DNA of 64,000 bases from Vitrella brassicaformis (lineage: Eukaryota > Sar > Vitrellaceae): positions 120,882 through 184,881 of the forward strand of contig CDMY01000510.1 of NCBI GenBank assembly GCA_001179505.1, read 5' to 3'. Positions 22,525 through 34,608 of the stretch are shown here, in pieces. How positions within the stretch are numbered: position 1 is the first letter of the stretch; each line of letters opens with the position of its first letter. The notes below the pieces were generated by a model, which saw only the letters and a list, made by a program, of their open reading frames with translations, was not told where the DNA came from and made no database searches. The position numbers and the translations under genes were made by a program.

Positions 22525-22587
22525 CCCGTCTCTGTCGCGAGAATCTCGCCGGTTGATCTCGAAAACAACCTGCCTTTCCCCCCCAAG

Positions 22588-25500
22588 ATGCGTCCCGGCG
22601 GGCCTATGAGCCGCACACGTCCCCCGAGATGCCACCCACAACAGCGAACTGACCGTCGCCTCATCGGATCTGCGCCGAATGCCTCTCGCATCTCACGGCA
22701 CCAGCCTGAGCATGACCCATCCATCCAGCGCTCCATCTGGGCAGCTGCATCAGTTGACCAAGCGCCATCTGATCCTCCTGCTTCGTTGGCTCGCGCGATG
22801 CCGGTGGCGCTGCGTCCCGTGTGGTCTGAGGATTCATGGAACGCGCAGCTGAGGAGGGCGGAGGAGACCATCAGGGCGTCGCCAACGAGCAGCAGGCAGC
22901 CCGGCGTGATGCTGATATCGTTACAGCAGGTGCAGAGCAGGATAGTCCAAACGTCTGTGCGAGGATTCATTGCACATCTTGATGTATTGTGTGCGTTCAT
23001 CTTCCTCAGCCATCTGTTGGTGCGGCAAGCCCACTGGAGCCTCTGCTGCCTTTGTTGTCGTCCCTCCCACGCCTCAATCCCTCCCGCACCGACCGCAGAT
23101 ACCGCTCCCTCCTCTCATTCATCTGGCAGCAGCGCAACACCCTCACGCCAACAGAGCTATGCCAAGCCGCGGCGTCGCTTCGCCAACTGGACGAGCGGCA
23201 GATGCTCGAGGCCTTCGGCGACACGCTAGTGGAGGGGGTGAGTTTCTTCTCATCCGACGTGATGGCATCGCTCTCGCGGACTGTGGCGCACATGCAGGGC
23301 GGAAGGGGCGACTCGCACAGGAGGGGAAGGGAGGAAGGCTTCTTTGAGGCGGTGCTGGACCACATGGTGGTCGAGCCTGACCTGTTCGCGCCGGAGGTGA
23401 GGGTGCAACGGACATACACCACACCCATGCCGTTCTTCTATGAAATGTTGTGTCTTCCCTTCAGGATTTCGCGACTTCCCTTCTCTCCCTATGCATGTTC
23501 CACTACCCCCCTCCCTCATCGTCCTCTCCTCCCTCTCCCCCGCCGTTCTCATCGCGGCTCGACACAGCATTCGCTACATGCGACGGCCTCATGGCCAGCG
23601 ACTCTCTGCCCGCATCCTCGTTGATCGATCTGCTTGAGGCGCATCGGCTGCGGCGTGGGTACGGTGTGGAGGGCGACCGCGAGATGTACGTGTGTGCGGG
23701 GGAGCGGCTGGCAGGGTCGCTGGACGACTTGGGAGCGGCCAAGGTGCTGAGGGGCCTGCACGCCCTGGCTGACCTGGTGGGCAGGCGGCAGGGGGACGAT
23801 CGAATGAACAGAGTCTTCGGTACGTCATGAGAGAGAGACGGACACGCGAGACCATCATGTGGATGTGTGTCAATGGATGGCCGTAGGTCTCTTCTTCCGT
23901 CGGCTGGACTCTCTGTATCTCGACCTCACCGCCAGCGATGTTGCCATGGCCCTAGATGCCGCCACCAAGCTCCTGCCACAAACGCCGTCACGAGGCGATG
24001 CGGGTCCCACGAGCCGCAGAATGCTCAAGCGGCTGCTGGATGGCGTCAAGCGGACTGTGGGGCAGATGGGCCGGAAGCACTGCCTCACCGTCTTGCGCAG
24101 CGTCAAAGAGCTGCACAGACACTGGTGGGCGTCATCAAACACGCAAATAAATACCAGAACAGTCATCCATGCCGTGCAATTGTTTCATGAACGTGGAGTG
24201 CAGGGTCCGCGACGCGGATCTGCTGAGCCTGTTGGAGGCGCAGGTGACTCGCGAGCTGATGCACCTGACCCCCGCCCAGCTCGCCTTCGTCGTCAGCAGC
24301 TTTGCGCACATGCGCTACGCCACCCACAGCAGCAGCAGCAGCAGCAGCAACAGCAACGACAGCAAGGCCAATGAGGACTTCTGGGGCCTTCTGCGTGGCG
24401 AGGTGGCCGAGCGGCTGCCGTCCTTCGAGCCGAAGCACATGGCGACCAGCCTGTGGGGCCTCTCGAAGATGGGTGCCATGAGCCGGAGTCTGTTCAACAA
24501 GGCGGAGATCTACGTGCAGCAGAACATCATGGGCCTCTCCAACTGCGACATCGCCCTCACTCTCTGGTCGTTCGCCACCATGGGCATCCAGCCAGCCCCC
24601 GAGGCGCTGGCCGTCATCACGGCCCACCTGCACAAGAACGTCCTCACCTTCTCGCCCACCGACCTCACACAGACGCTCTGGAGCTTCACGGCCTTCGGTG
24701 CCCACATCGATCCGCCATTGCTGTCGTCCTTCCTGACGTGTGTGGCGCGGCAGCTGCGGCACCTCAAGACAGAGGAGCTGGTGATTGTGGCTGTGGCGTT
24801 GACGCGGCTGGGGTATCGGCAGCAGCCCATCCTGATTGAGCTGTATCGGATGGTGTATGCCGTGGCTGACAAATTGGATGTGCACCAGCTGGCCATGGTG
24901 GGGGAGAGAACAGGGGCAAAGGCAGGCCCATGCATCTCGTGTGTGCCTGTCCCTTGTGCGTAGGTGTTTTTCACATTTGGCATGTCTGGCATTCGTGACG
25001 ATGCCCTCGTCAAGCGCCTGTGCTTCCGGATCACGCAGCAAGCCGACCGACTCAACCCACAGGTATGCACATGTGTCCGTCCACTCACACACACAACCAG
25101 CCCCACCCCTTCATGTGTGTGCCGGCTCGCACAGGATTTGTCCAACATCCTGTTGGGCCTTAGCCGTCTGGGCGGCCGTGGGGTGACCCCAAGCTTCATC
25201 GAGAGCATGCAGGCATCCTCACCAGACGACAGTGGACAGCCCGTCGGCCTCTCGATGCTACGGCCCAGCTACCCTGACCACGACGAGGATCAGCATGACG
25301 ATAATGCGAGGCCGCCAGCAAAGCAGCTGTGGACGTCAGCATTTGCTGCTGCTGGCGATGATACGTCGTCATCAGCCAGCGACTCACCGCCAGAAGCAAT
25401 GGCCCTTCCGTCAGGCGTCAATGGCGAGATGGTCTCCGCTCTTCGTTCACGTATGTTCCGATCCGACATGCTGCGGAAGATGGCCAGCCGCCTTTTGCCG

Positions 25501-26736
25501 TCCATCTACCTGACATGCGGTGCGCTGCAGCCCACCGATGCTCAGCTGCTGATGCTCATGCACTGCATCGTGGGCCGCCTGCCGCCTCCACTCAAGGACA
25601 AGTCGAGGAAACGGCGGCTTGTTGCGGCTCAAGATGATGATATGTCCGACCAGCAGCAGCAGCAGCAGCAGCAGGCCAAGGAGGGAGTGGGGGAGACCAG
25701 CACACTGATGACCGCACGGGCGGGGGAGAGCTTCGCCAGCCGCCCGCCAGCTGACACAGACGACCTTCTCAACTACAAGGACATGGCGCGGCTGCTCATC
25801 GGCGCAGCGCATCACCACATCATCTACCTGCCCTTCCTGGACCCCCTGTGTACGTCTTTGGCCCCCTGGCTGCCTCGGCTGCACGGCACGACCCTCATAT
25901 CCCTGGTCTGGTCGCTGCACTCGCTGGGCTGGTCGCGGCCTAAGTTTCGGTGGAAGCTCGGAGGGGCCATCAAGCAGAAGACACACAACTACCAGATACC
26001 CATCTCCATCGTCATCGAGGCGGTCCTGCCGCTGGTGCGTTAATTGCGTGGGTGCGTGTGCGTGTGCGTGTGCGTGTGTGGAAGGAAGGAGAAGAGATAC
26101 CTACCGTACGTATGTCTGTGTGCCGGTGTGTCGATGTGTATGTGTGTGTGCAGGACCATTTGGGCCTGTATCACCGGCTGGACCCGAAGCTCCAACACGA
26201 GATATACAACCGGGTGAGATTGAGTGGAATGGAGGAGACTGCCTACCTCTTTATGTGGACGTATGCGCCATCCCCCTCCCATGCGTCGCCGTATGTTACA
26301 TGTGTGCAGGTTGACAACGAGACGCGTCAGCGGCTGAGATCGCCGCTGCCCATACCCGAGAAACAGACGGTGGCCATCGATCGAGTCGAAACAGACGGCC
26401 CTTTGTATCATGTGTGCTCTGCATGGTGTGGTGTGTGTCCCTCCCTGCAGGAGAATCACATGATCCGTGAGGCCGAGAAGGATGAGATTCGCATCCACTC
26501 GATCGACCAGCTGGTGCCAATACAGCCCGACGAACAAGGCGAAACGGTCAGTCAGTACTTGAAACAGCCTCATACACACTACACTCATTCAGACATTATC
26601 CTCTGTGTGTGTGTGTGTTAAGATTCCGAGTTCCCAGGAGTCGTACGATTCGTCAGTGAAGCGGCAGAAGGAGTCCCTTTCAGAGACGGGCCACGAGGCC
26701 ATCTGGCACTTCATGCAGATCGTCAGGAGAATGTGA
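22588..26736 (+). CDS. Organellar-type RNA-binding helical-repeat protein (OPR/HPR/FAST-like)
   Basis: 1114-aa protein from eleven exons: 22588-22929, 23010-23396, 23465-23819, 23887-24124, 24204-24897, 24964-25062, 25135-26034, 26154-26213, 26310-26369, 26451-26546 and 26623-26736; phases agree. The core has repeated 36-40-residue helical pairs of the type LTPAQLAFVVSSFAHM, FEPKHMATSLWGLSKMGAM, LSNCDIALTLWSFATMGI, FSPTDLTQTLWSFTAFGA, LKTEELVIVAVALTRLG and LNPQDLSNILLGLSRLG. These resemble the repeats of FAST-kinase-like and octo/heptatricopeptide proteins, which bind mitochondrial or plastid RNA. The N-terminus is Arg/Ser/Pro-rich with few acids, compatible with a transit peptide. No RAP domain is visible. 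Poly-Ser and poly-Gln insertions occur. Confidence 0.85.
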
Positions 26737-27045
26737 CTGACCACGTGAGTGATTGCTGGTGATATATGACTTATACCTGATGCCCAGCCACCAAGCGAGG
26801 GAGGCCGTGGGGTGCGTGTGTCTCTGTTTGCTTGTACAGGGGGGCATGTGATGTGTGTGCGTGTGCTCGAGGCGGGAATGCCTCAATTCTGGTTGGGTTG
26901 CTCTGTGCCTGTCTGGACAGCATTCATGGGACTGACCACATTCTTGAAAAAGAAATATTCGTAAGTCGCACTGCACGCCGGAATCAATCCCTTTGCATGT
27001 GCAGCCAGCGTGGTCTCCACCTTTCGAGTCTCAATAGTGAATCAC
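26737..27045. other. Short intergenic interval between convergent genes
   Basis: About 310 bp between the 3' ends of the helical-repeat gene and the small secreted protein gene. Nothing further is supported. Confidence 0.6.
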
Positions 27046-27802
27046 TTAAAGGAGTTTGCACCTAGCGTCTTTGGCGATGATGCACTCGCCAATGATGCTT
27101 TTCGGGCCTTGTGCAGTGTAGGCCTCACGCACCAGCATGGACGTCTTGCCCTCTGGCGCAATATAGACCTGGATGCCCCCGTGGAGGAAGGAGCCGCTAG
27201 AGGAGATGCCGAGGCCCGCCATCTCATTCTCGATTTCACCGGCATCATTCTCGGTCACGTAGCCAGATTCGTCGCAGATGTAGACGATCCAGTGCTCGCG
27301 GACTGTCACACCCCAGCCCTTGGGCATGGCCAGCGCTGCAATACACGTGTATCAGGACACGCAGACGCTTACGTCGAAGGCAGAACTTTGCTTCGGGTGG
27401 GTCTTTGTAGCAGGGAATCTTCCACTCAGGATTGGAGAGCACTTCTGGCCACCCGAGGCTGCCTGTGCCGATCGTTGCTAGGTGATACATCGGCTGGCAA
27501 TCTGCATGGACACAATCAATGCATCACCAGCCCCCGATCGCAGAGTCAGACTCTCTGGCTTGCTGCGAGGCTCACTCTTGTTTTTCGAGGCCGTAGCATT
27601 CTTCGCCAACGCCTCGCGTGTCTCATTGGTACTGCTGCCTGCATCGGGTTCAGTGTACCCACAAGGACGGTGCGAAGGCCGTTGTCTCTGACTGACCGGC
27701 CATCCTTGAAGTCCTCGAGGGATCACTGACATCGCCCGCTTTGGTGATCCTCAAGACAGCCACCGCCACAAGGATGACAGGGACATAACAGAAGGCCCGC
27801 AT
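27046..27802 (-). CDS. Small secreted protein of unknown function
   Basis: 195-aa protein from exons 27802-27697, 27638-27576, 27501-27373 and 27335-27046, all phase 1 and frame-consistent. It starts with a clear signal peptide (MRAFCYVPVILVAVAVL). The mature part has NPEWKIPCYKDPPEAKFC, GWGVTVREHWIVYICDESGYVTENDAGEIENEMAGLGIS, GGIQVYIAPEGKTSMLVREAY and SIIGECIIAKDARCKLL, giving a small set of cysteines and alternating hydrophobic residues typical of a beta-rich fold. I do not recognise the family. An in-frame upstream ATG at 27877 would add 25 residues before the signal peptide and is less likely. Confidence 0.82.
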
Positions 27803-28423
27803 TGTCACTGCAGAGACACGGGACGGCCGAGACGCGGCCCCCACCCCCACCCCCAGCATGCATGCGCAAACAGCCATCTAGGGCCAGCCGCACATGCGGA
27901 CTGGCGCTTTCATGCTGCTGGCAGTGCTGAGCATTCATCCAAAGCGGGTGGAGGAGACAAGCTTGCTGGCCCGAACAGGCCGGAGAGGCGAATTTATCGG
28001 AGGACGGGACGCGTGGCACTCGGTTGACCCAATGTGTGTCGTGTTTTTTCATCGACGAGTGAGTCAATTAATCGGTCTGATCTCGATGGGGTTCATTACA
28101 TATATATTCATACGGATACCAGGCTGTCCCACGGGCATCTCAGTCGCCCATGTGGATGCGTGAATGTATGCACAAACGAACCCATCCCATCGATGGTCAG
28201 CTGCTAATTGACTGATTGACCCTTCAAAGCGAGGGTCCCTTGCCCGACCTGCCCTCATCCCCTGCTCCTTCCCCTGTCCACCCGCCCCTCCTCCCCTTAC
28301 CCATTTCCGAGCCGTGCATAACATGACACCCAAAAAATAGCCACACACGTGCCGCCAACCATCAATATCACCCCTCAGGCCACCACACCCGTGGCCCCGC
28401 CCATGTGTGTGTGTGTGTGTGTG
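27803..28423. other. Intergenic interval upstream of the secreted protein gene
   Basis: About 620 bp. It should hold the promoter of the minus-strand gene starting at 27802 and the 3' UTR of the minus-strand gene ending at 28424. A TG repeat lies at 28404-28423. No other element recognised. Confidence 0.6.
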
Positions 28424-30007
28424 TCAATCTGGCCCCCCTGCAGAGTCGGCGCCCGAGTCCTCCTCTGACGCACGGCGGATGGTGCGATCGTCTTGCAGCG
28501 ACAGATGGTACCTCTCCTTGAGCTTGGACCGATGCGGCTGCCGAGCTGTCGCTACTGGTGACGTCTGTAGATTCCTCAGACGCTCTCGATCTGACACACA
28601 ACACAGGGGGGTGGGTAAGTGTATCGGCGCAGACACATATTCCCGCCAATCCTTCCTTACTTGCAGTAGTGACACTGTAGAAGGGCTGCACCTGTTCTGG
28701 TGGAAAGGTCTGCTGCCGACGCTGAAGGGACGTCAGCACCATGCCGCTGTCGCTGTTGAACCGCTGGCTCCTGGACGGCAAATGCACCACCGACGGAAAC
28801 GCCGCCTTGTTCCCGCTGCCCTGCCCCTGCCCCTGCTGTTGCCGCACCCGCAGTCCCGCGCTGCTGTCACCCTGATTCGCCGTCCGCCGAACCGTTGACA
28901 TCTTTGGTGTGAGGCTGGCGGTCCTCTGATGGCCCGGGCCCCCCGCGGTCTCCCCCCTCTTGACTGGCCGGCCGTCGCTGGCGATCGGCTCGCCCTCGTC
29001 GCCAGCGGCACCAGCACCGGCGCTGCGCTGCACCGGTGACTGATGCTGCCCTGGCCGTCTGCACTTCTGCAGCACGTGCCAGGCTGATGCGCCCGCCGAC
29101 GAGACGAGAGCAAAGAAGCTCGAGGGGCTCTCTGATGAAGGGTCATGTTTCTTGCCCCGGGGGGCGAGTAGGGGGGAGAGGGCGGCAGCGATGTGCCTGA
29201 CGACAGCCTTGCGCACGGTGGTGAAGGCTCGGCCAATTCGGATGTGGAGGAACAGGTAGGCCTCGTAGATGCCCCAGACGCAGAGAGGCACCGTCACCAG
29301 ATAGAAGCCTGCATCCAAAGACGGAGAACCAACATTCACACGCGCGTCAAAGAATGCCAGGCAGCTGTCTGTGTCAGAACTCTCACGCCTGCCTTTACTG
29401 ACTGACCAGGCAGCAGCGGGTTGAGTAGCACCACGACTGAGATGAGTCCCCCGCCCCCGAGCAGTAGCAGCGAGTAGATGAGCGGGTTCAAGAACAGCAG
29501 CACCAGCACCACCAGGAACACGCAAAACACCACGCCCACCAGCAGCAGGTAGAACAGGGGGGAGCACGGGTTGAGGAACAGCGCCGCAAAGGCCAGCAGC
29601 TTCAAGACGCGCTGCCACCGGGGCCCTCGCGACATCTGCTCCCGCACCCTGGCCATCAGGTGCGATGACGAGCTGGGTATCTCGTCCTCCTCCTCCTCCC
29701 CGTCTAAGAAGTCCCGGCTGGCCGCCCTCACGTGGTCGCAGCCCACGGCTGAGCGCCGCGTTGGGCACTGGATGGGCGAGACTGCCGGGAGGTAGGACCT
29801 GAACGAGCTGTACGCTGGCACGGAAGACGGGTGCACGCTGGCTGGCGAAGAATCTGCTGTCGCTGGCGTGACGGGAGGTGGAGAGAAGACGGGAGCGGCG
29901 CCGTGTGTGTGGGAGGGGTGTCGGAGCTGTTCGTAGGCCGCCCAGACGTCTCCGTACATGCGGCTGGGGCAGCTCCTGCCGAGAAGGTCATTGCGACGCT
30001 GCCACAT
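28424..30007 (-). CDS. Multi-pass membrane protein with long basic cytosolic tail
   Basis: 471-aa protein from exons 30007-29407, 29308-28661 and 28590-28424 (1416 nt in frame). After a Pro/Ser-rich N-terminus and an acidic patch (DGEEEEDEIPSSSS), residues about 150-230 form strongly hydrophobic stretches: LLAFAALFLNPCSPLFYLLLVGVVFCVFLVVLVLLFLNPLIYSLLLL, ISVVVLLNPLLPG and FYLVTVPLCVWGIYEAYLFL, probably four or five membrane segments or hairpins. The tail is long, Ser/Gln/Arg-rich and ends EEDSGADSAGGPD. No family recognised. The hairpin-like hydrophobic region could indicate an ER-shaping protein, but there is no specific motif for that. Confidence 0.8.
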
Positions 30008-30854
30008 GATGCACGGTGAGCGAAACGGCGGTACGACGCGAGGACCTTTGTCCAATCAAGCAACAGATGAATGTCGAGCCCTCCACGACACTCCGCTCTT
30101 CGTTCACTCTTCGTTAGCGTTGTGCGAGCCTTTTTGAGTGGGCGCTCATTGGCCACTGGCTAAGAGGTCTGTCATTTTTTGGGCCTGAACGATGTGAATC
30201 ATAGTACATTCATTACAACAGACAGACAATCAGACAATCAATCAATCAGAGGAAGCGTGTCTGCCATGCCGCACATATGTACACGGTACCGTTCGTACAC
30301 TCATCACCACCTCACCGGTTGCGTTGCGTTGCATGCACACTCACACTCACACACATCATATCATATATGGCCCGCCTCTTTGTATTGTATCTACACAAAC
30401 ACACAACGAAGGACCAATCTGCCTGCCTGCCTGGGTCAAAAACAGACAAACGCAGCGAGAGACGAGAGTAGAAGGCAGGCCAAAAACCAGATGGGCAGGC
30501 AGGAAGGGAGCAGGCAGACACGCAGGCAGACAGCAATAAAAGTACCATGTGCACGCATGCCATAAGTCCCGGCAGGCAGCACCCGAAAAAGAGAGTGCCG
30601 TACAGACCCGCCCGTTCCCTTTGTCATTGTCATTGTAATTGTATCATCACCAGCAAAGCAGACAGATGGCCGCTTGGGCTTGAAAAAGATACAGCACCAC
30701 GCACACACACGCACACAAGGATGATGCACACCACCCACACCTACACCCGATACACACGCCCTCCTCTGTCTGTTGTTTCCCTGCCGTCCTCACGAGCCCT
30801 CCCAACACCATGATGGTACGGTGAGGGTTGTGTGGCCGACCGCACTCCACTAGG
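30008..30854. other. Intergenic interval, CA-rich
   Basis: About 850 bp between the start of the membrane-protein gene and the 3' end of the 76-aa gene. Only CA and CAGG/GGCA simple repeats are visible. Long frames on both strands are repeat-derived. Confidence 0.6.
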
Positions 30855-31238
30855 TCAGTAGCAGTCGGCCACCTTGCGGTCGATCTCGACGGTGTCCTTA
30901 CATGACGGTGACGGCTCATTCACAAACGAAATGAGCCTTCCGATACGGTCAACAGCCATAGGAAACACACCTACACCACAGACACCACACAAACAGCCAC
31001 ACCTCAAGCGGATCAGTCTAGCCTGCAGCTCGTGCACCGTATTTCCTCACCTCTGGGGCCGACGAGCGCTTCCTTCAGCCCGTCGACTTTGCGCTGCACA
31101 AACGACAGCAGAGAGGGCAGCAGCCTGAAGGGAACAATGACAAGAGATGAAAGGAGGGCATGCATAACTGACGTGATTCCTCCTCATCCTTCCCCACCTG
31201 CGCTGCTCTGGGTTGCGGGGCATCATGCTCGAGCTCAT
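30855..31238 (-). CDS. Small 76-aa protein, three exons
   Basis: Exons 31238-31198, 31124-31051 and 30970-30855 join in frame (231 nt with stop) through good GT-AG sites. The product starts MSSSMMPRNPEQRRLLPSLL, continues SFVQRKVDGLKEALVGPRG, then VFPMAVDRIGRLISFVNEP and ends in KVADCY. It appears largely helical and amphipathic, and each exon is too short to stand out alone. No family recognised; the size and shape would suit a small subunit of a complex. It is divergent from the gene starting at 31460 (221 bp between ATGs). Confidence 0.65.
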
Positions 31239-31459
31239 CCCTGGCTCGATGATGATGGCGCCTCCGGCCCACGCTCTTCACACACACAGCTTGCGGTCGT
31301 TAAAGGTGTGAAGGGTGTGTTGAAATCGTTTCTCTCTCCCTTTCTCCAGGTCGCCAAGCTCGCATACGTTCCGTGAAACTGCTCGCACCAGAGGGAAGGA
31401 AATCAGCAAGAAGCATACATTCATTCATCCTTCAAAGGAAGAAGCGTCATCTGCGTGTT

Positions 31460-34129
31460 ATGGCGTCGCCAACTCGCGGCATGCACGGGCTGGCCCGCCT
31501 TCCGTCAGATCTCTGGTTGCTCAACCTCTCCGGCGCTCTCACCGACGAGGAGACCATGCGACTGTCTGTCCTGGACGAGAACTGCTTCCAGACCATCTGC
31601 CTGTCCACCCTCGTCATCGGCCCGGCCGTCCCTCGGCTTCGTCGCGTCCTTCTGTGCTCCCGTGGCCCGCAGAAGATCATTCTCGTGGTCGCCAAGGGCG
31701 AGAACAGCCTTGCGACGGATGTGCTGCAGTTCTTCGTCGACGCAATGATGCAGCACAGTGACAAGATCAAGACCATCAAGTCGGTCCGGTCATTCGACAA
31801 GGGTGGGGAGTACTGGGACGCTGGGAGGACGGGCCTGCGGGGCGCGCCGCGGACGTTTCCGGCACTCACCGACACCGAGGTGGGGTTCGTGCCTGTTGTC
31901 AAGGCATTCCGCCAATTCGACTGGAAGACACCCAGCCTTACGACACTCAAGGCCAGGGCGCGCAGTGAGTGTCAGCCACTGCTGGATCTGACGGATTTTC
32001 ACCGGCTTGGCGGCTTCCAACAGTCGCTGAGCCACCTGCTGGCCCACTCGCCCCTCATCCGCCACGTTGACGTATTCCCTCTGTCCACACTCGTCTGCGG
32101 CACGGCACTCGACACACACGCAGCCAGTCTGGAGGCGGTGGGCGACATGGTCTTCATCACACACGATCAGGAGATGGAGGGGCTCGTGACAGACCTGCCG
32201 CGCGTCCAGCCGCTGGCCACAAGGAAGCGCATCGGCATCTTCGACCGGAACCTGGCCTTCGACTCGACCCTGCCGGCCTCGTTCGATTCATCCGGACGGA
32301 CATCCCTGCGCCTACTGGTCGAACTGGGAAAGCGCGGTACGCACAGACATATCGTCGTACAAAAGAGAGAGGGGTGGACCATGATATGGCTGTGTTTTGT
32401 TGCTGCCTTGATGTCAGGTTACTGCGCGCTGCTGAAGCGGCGGGATGTCCAGCTCAAGGGAGCTCCTGAGCGTGCTGACAAGTGCCCCCCAGAGGTGGAG
32501 GGCTCCATCCGCGACATCGTCAAGCGAGGCATCTGCCAGGCCGATACCGTCGTGATGAGCTATGATGAACGGTCGCAGCCCTGGGATAATTCCTGGGACC
32601 TCACTGATTCGAGTGGCCGACCGGTGGTGTTCGACAAGACCAAGTTCCTCATCATCAAGTGTGTCGACTCCAATCGCGGCTATGTCGGCCATGATGCGGT
32701 GAGTGAGGAACGAACATGGAACATCCATGTAAATCCCTCTCTCTCCCTCTCAACCCATGGATGTATCATGCATCTCTTTCTCTTCCTTGCTGTTCGATCT
32801 GTCTTGCAGATTGCGGGCTGGACGGCGGGCGGCTGGACGAGTGTCCAAGTGCTGACGCTGGACAGGGTCGAGTACATGAGCGTCAAAGACCATGTCTGCT
32901 GGCACAGGCATCGATTCACAGAGGAGGGCATCTACGACAAAGATCCACCAGAGGACGGTCCTGCTGCTGCCGCTGCTGGTCAGGAGGAGGAGTTTCTTAA
33001 TTCGGATGATGCGGATGAGTGGGATGAAACGGACGAGGTGGATGATGAGGATGATGAGGATGAGGATAAGGATGAAGATGACCCGCCCCACAACGGCGCT
33101 GACACCCACGAGGACGAGGAGGAGGACGAGGACGAGGTGGGCGAGCAGAGGAGCGACGAGAGCGGCGAGGGAGAGGACGAAGACATGGATGGCGACGAGA
33201 TGGATGGTGAAGATGGGGGCGAGGGGGAGGGGAGTGAGGATCAAGGTGAGGAGCATGGCGTGCTGTCGGCTCCCCTGCAGCTGCTGCTCAGGACCATGCC
33301 GCCCACACTACACGCCGTCCGACTCATCAATGTCCCGTGGTAGGCGGCTGTGGTGGGCGCGTCGAGACACCTTGACACCTACGGGTACGTGTGTGTGTGT
33401 GTGTGTGTGTGATGCAGGTGGGCTGTATTCGATGCATTGGTATGTTTGTCTGAGGGCACTGCGGCTCAGCCAGGGGAGGGAGGCAACAAGCTTGTGTGTC
33501 TGGAGAAGTTAGAGATCGAGACAGAGGTGCAGGAGAGCCCCCTGGTGGTGCCTGAGAAGGGTGGCGCCTTGTGGAGTACCATGCAGGAGCGCCTCTCGGT
33601 CGGCCAGCTCACCATGCACGTCAAGACAGAGGTGCGCTGCACTGCATCAGTCAATGCCACTTTCCTCTGCCATTCTTCTGTCTGTCCGCGACTTCAGTTC
33701 GACTATCCTTTGAACGAAGAAGTGCCTCCCTACTCGGCTGACCTCTTTTCTGTGTACTACGAGCTGATCCTTCTCCTGCAGCCCGACACTGTGGTACTCA
33801 CCGTCAACACGTCGCGACGTGAGCAACGACCGAATAATGCACCCATGTATTCGCACACGGCCCCTGTGCTGCTGACTTCCGCAGATGCCAAGCAGGTGGT
33901 CTTCTGGAGCGATGACGGAGACGACATGAAGCCCGACGAGGCCAAGTATCCCTTCCTCAAGGGGCTCACCGGCGATATCCGCGCAAGGTACCGCATGTGC
34001 CACTGCGGTGCAAGGGGAGACCACCCAGGCCACATGAACTGGACGGACAATCGGATGGATGTGGTGCTCAAGAGGCGCAGGCTGGGTGACCTCAGTGGCC
34101 TGGCGGCCGACAAGTGTGCCATGCAGTAG
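31460..34129 (+). CDS. Large acidic protein with possible F-box-like N-terminus
   Basis: 755-aa protein from exons 31460-32336, 32418-32698, 32810-33339, 33418-33631, 33698-33818 and 33885-34129 (2268 nt in frame). The N-terminus ARLPSDLWLLNLSGALTDEETMRLSVLDENCFQTI recalls an F-box (weak). The central part has regular strand/helix segments that could be degenerate leucine-rich repeats (SLSHLLAHSPLIRHVDVFPLSTL). Residues about 440-540 are a very acidic Asp/Glu tract (EVDDEDDEDEDKDEDD and similar), typical of nucleolar or histone-binding proteins. C-terminal FWSDDGDDMKPDEAKYPFLKGL and a CHCGARGDHPGH stretch are of unknown meaning. The true ATG is taken at 31460. Confidence 0.78.
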
Positions 34130-34608
34130 CTCAAGTACATCGGCCGGCCACATTTAGATCGCTGCATTTACTGTAATCCGTATGTGTGTAGATTGGATGG
34201 CTTCATCTGTCGTGTGCATAGACCCATATCCGTGACGGTGACACTCGTCATGCATATCTATCCATTTGAGCGTTTCTGCTGTGTCGCGCCATCGGTTGGA
34301 GGGATCTCTTGGTGTCTCAATTTGCATTGACGACCACCGGTCCACACAACACGCACCAATGGATGGATCGTTGGGTCCCATGGTATCTATGGTCACCTCA
34401 CAAAGACTGACTGCGTCCAGCGAGCGAGAAAATCACGCAAGAGAAAACCGTCTGTCTGCATACCCTGTCCTGTATGTGTACCGTCATCACCCGACGATCC
34501 CCCTAGGCACACGACAATGTGTAGCTAGCTGACATGAGCCGCCTCCCACATGTCATAGCAATCCCCCCTGCCTGATGCATGCCATGGCTCACACGAACTG
34601 TCAGTCAG
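34130..34608. other. Intergenic interval between convergent genes
   Basis: About 480 bp between the 3' ends of the acidic-protein gene and the amine-oxidase gene. Nothing recognised. Confidence 0.6.

Noticed and set aside
25640-25675. CAG repeat as a pathogenic-type expansion or frameshift site
   Set aside because: It encodes a short poly-Gln tract in frame within the helical-repeat protein; nothing suggests instability beyond ordinary low complexity.
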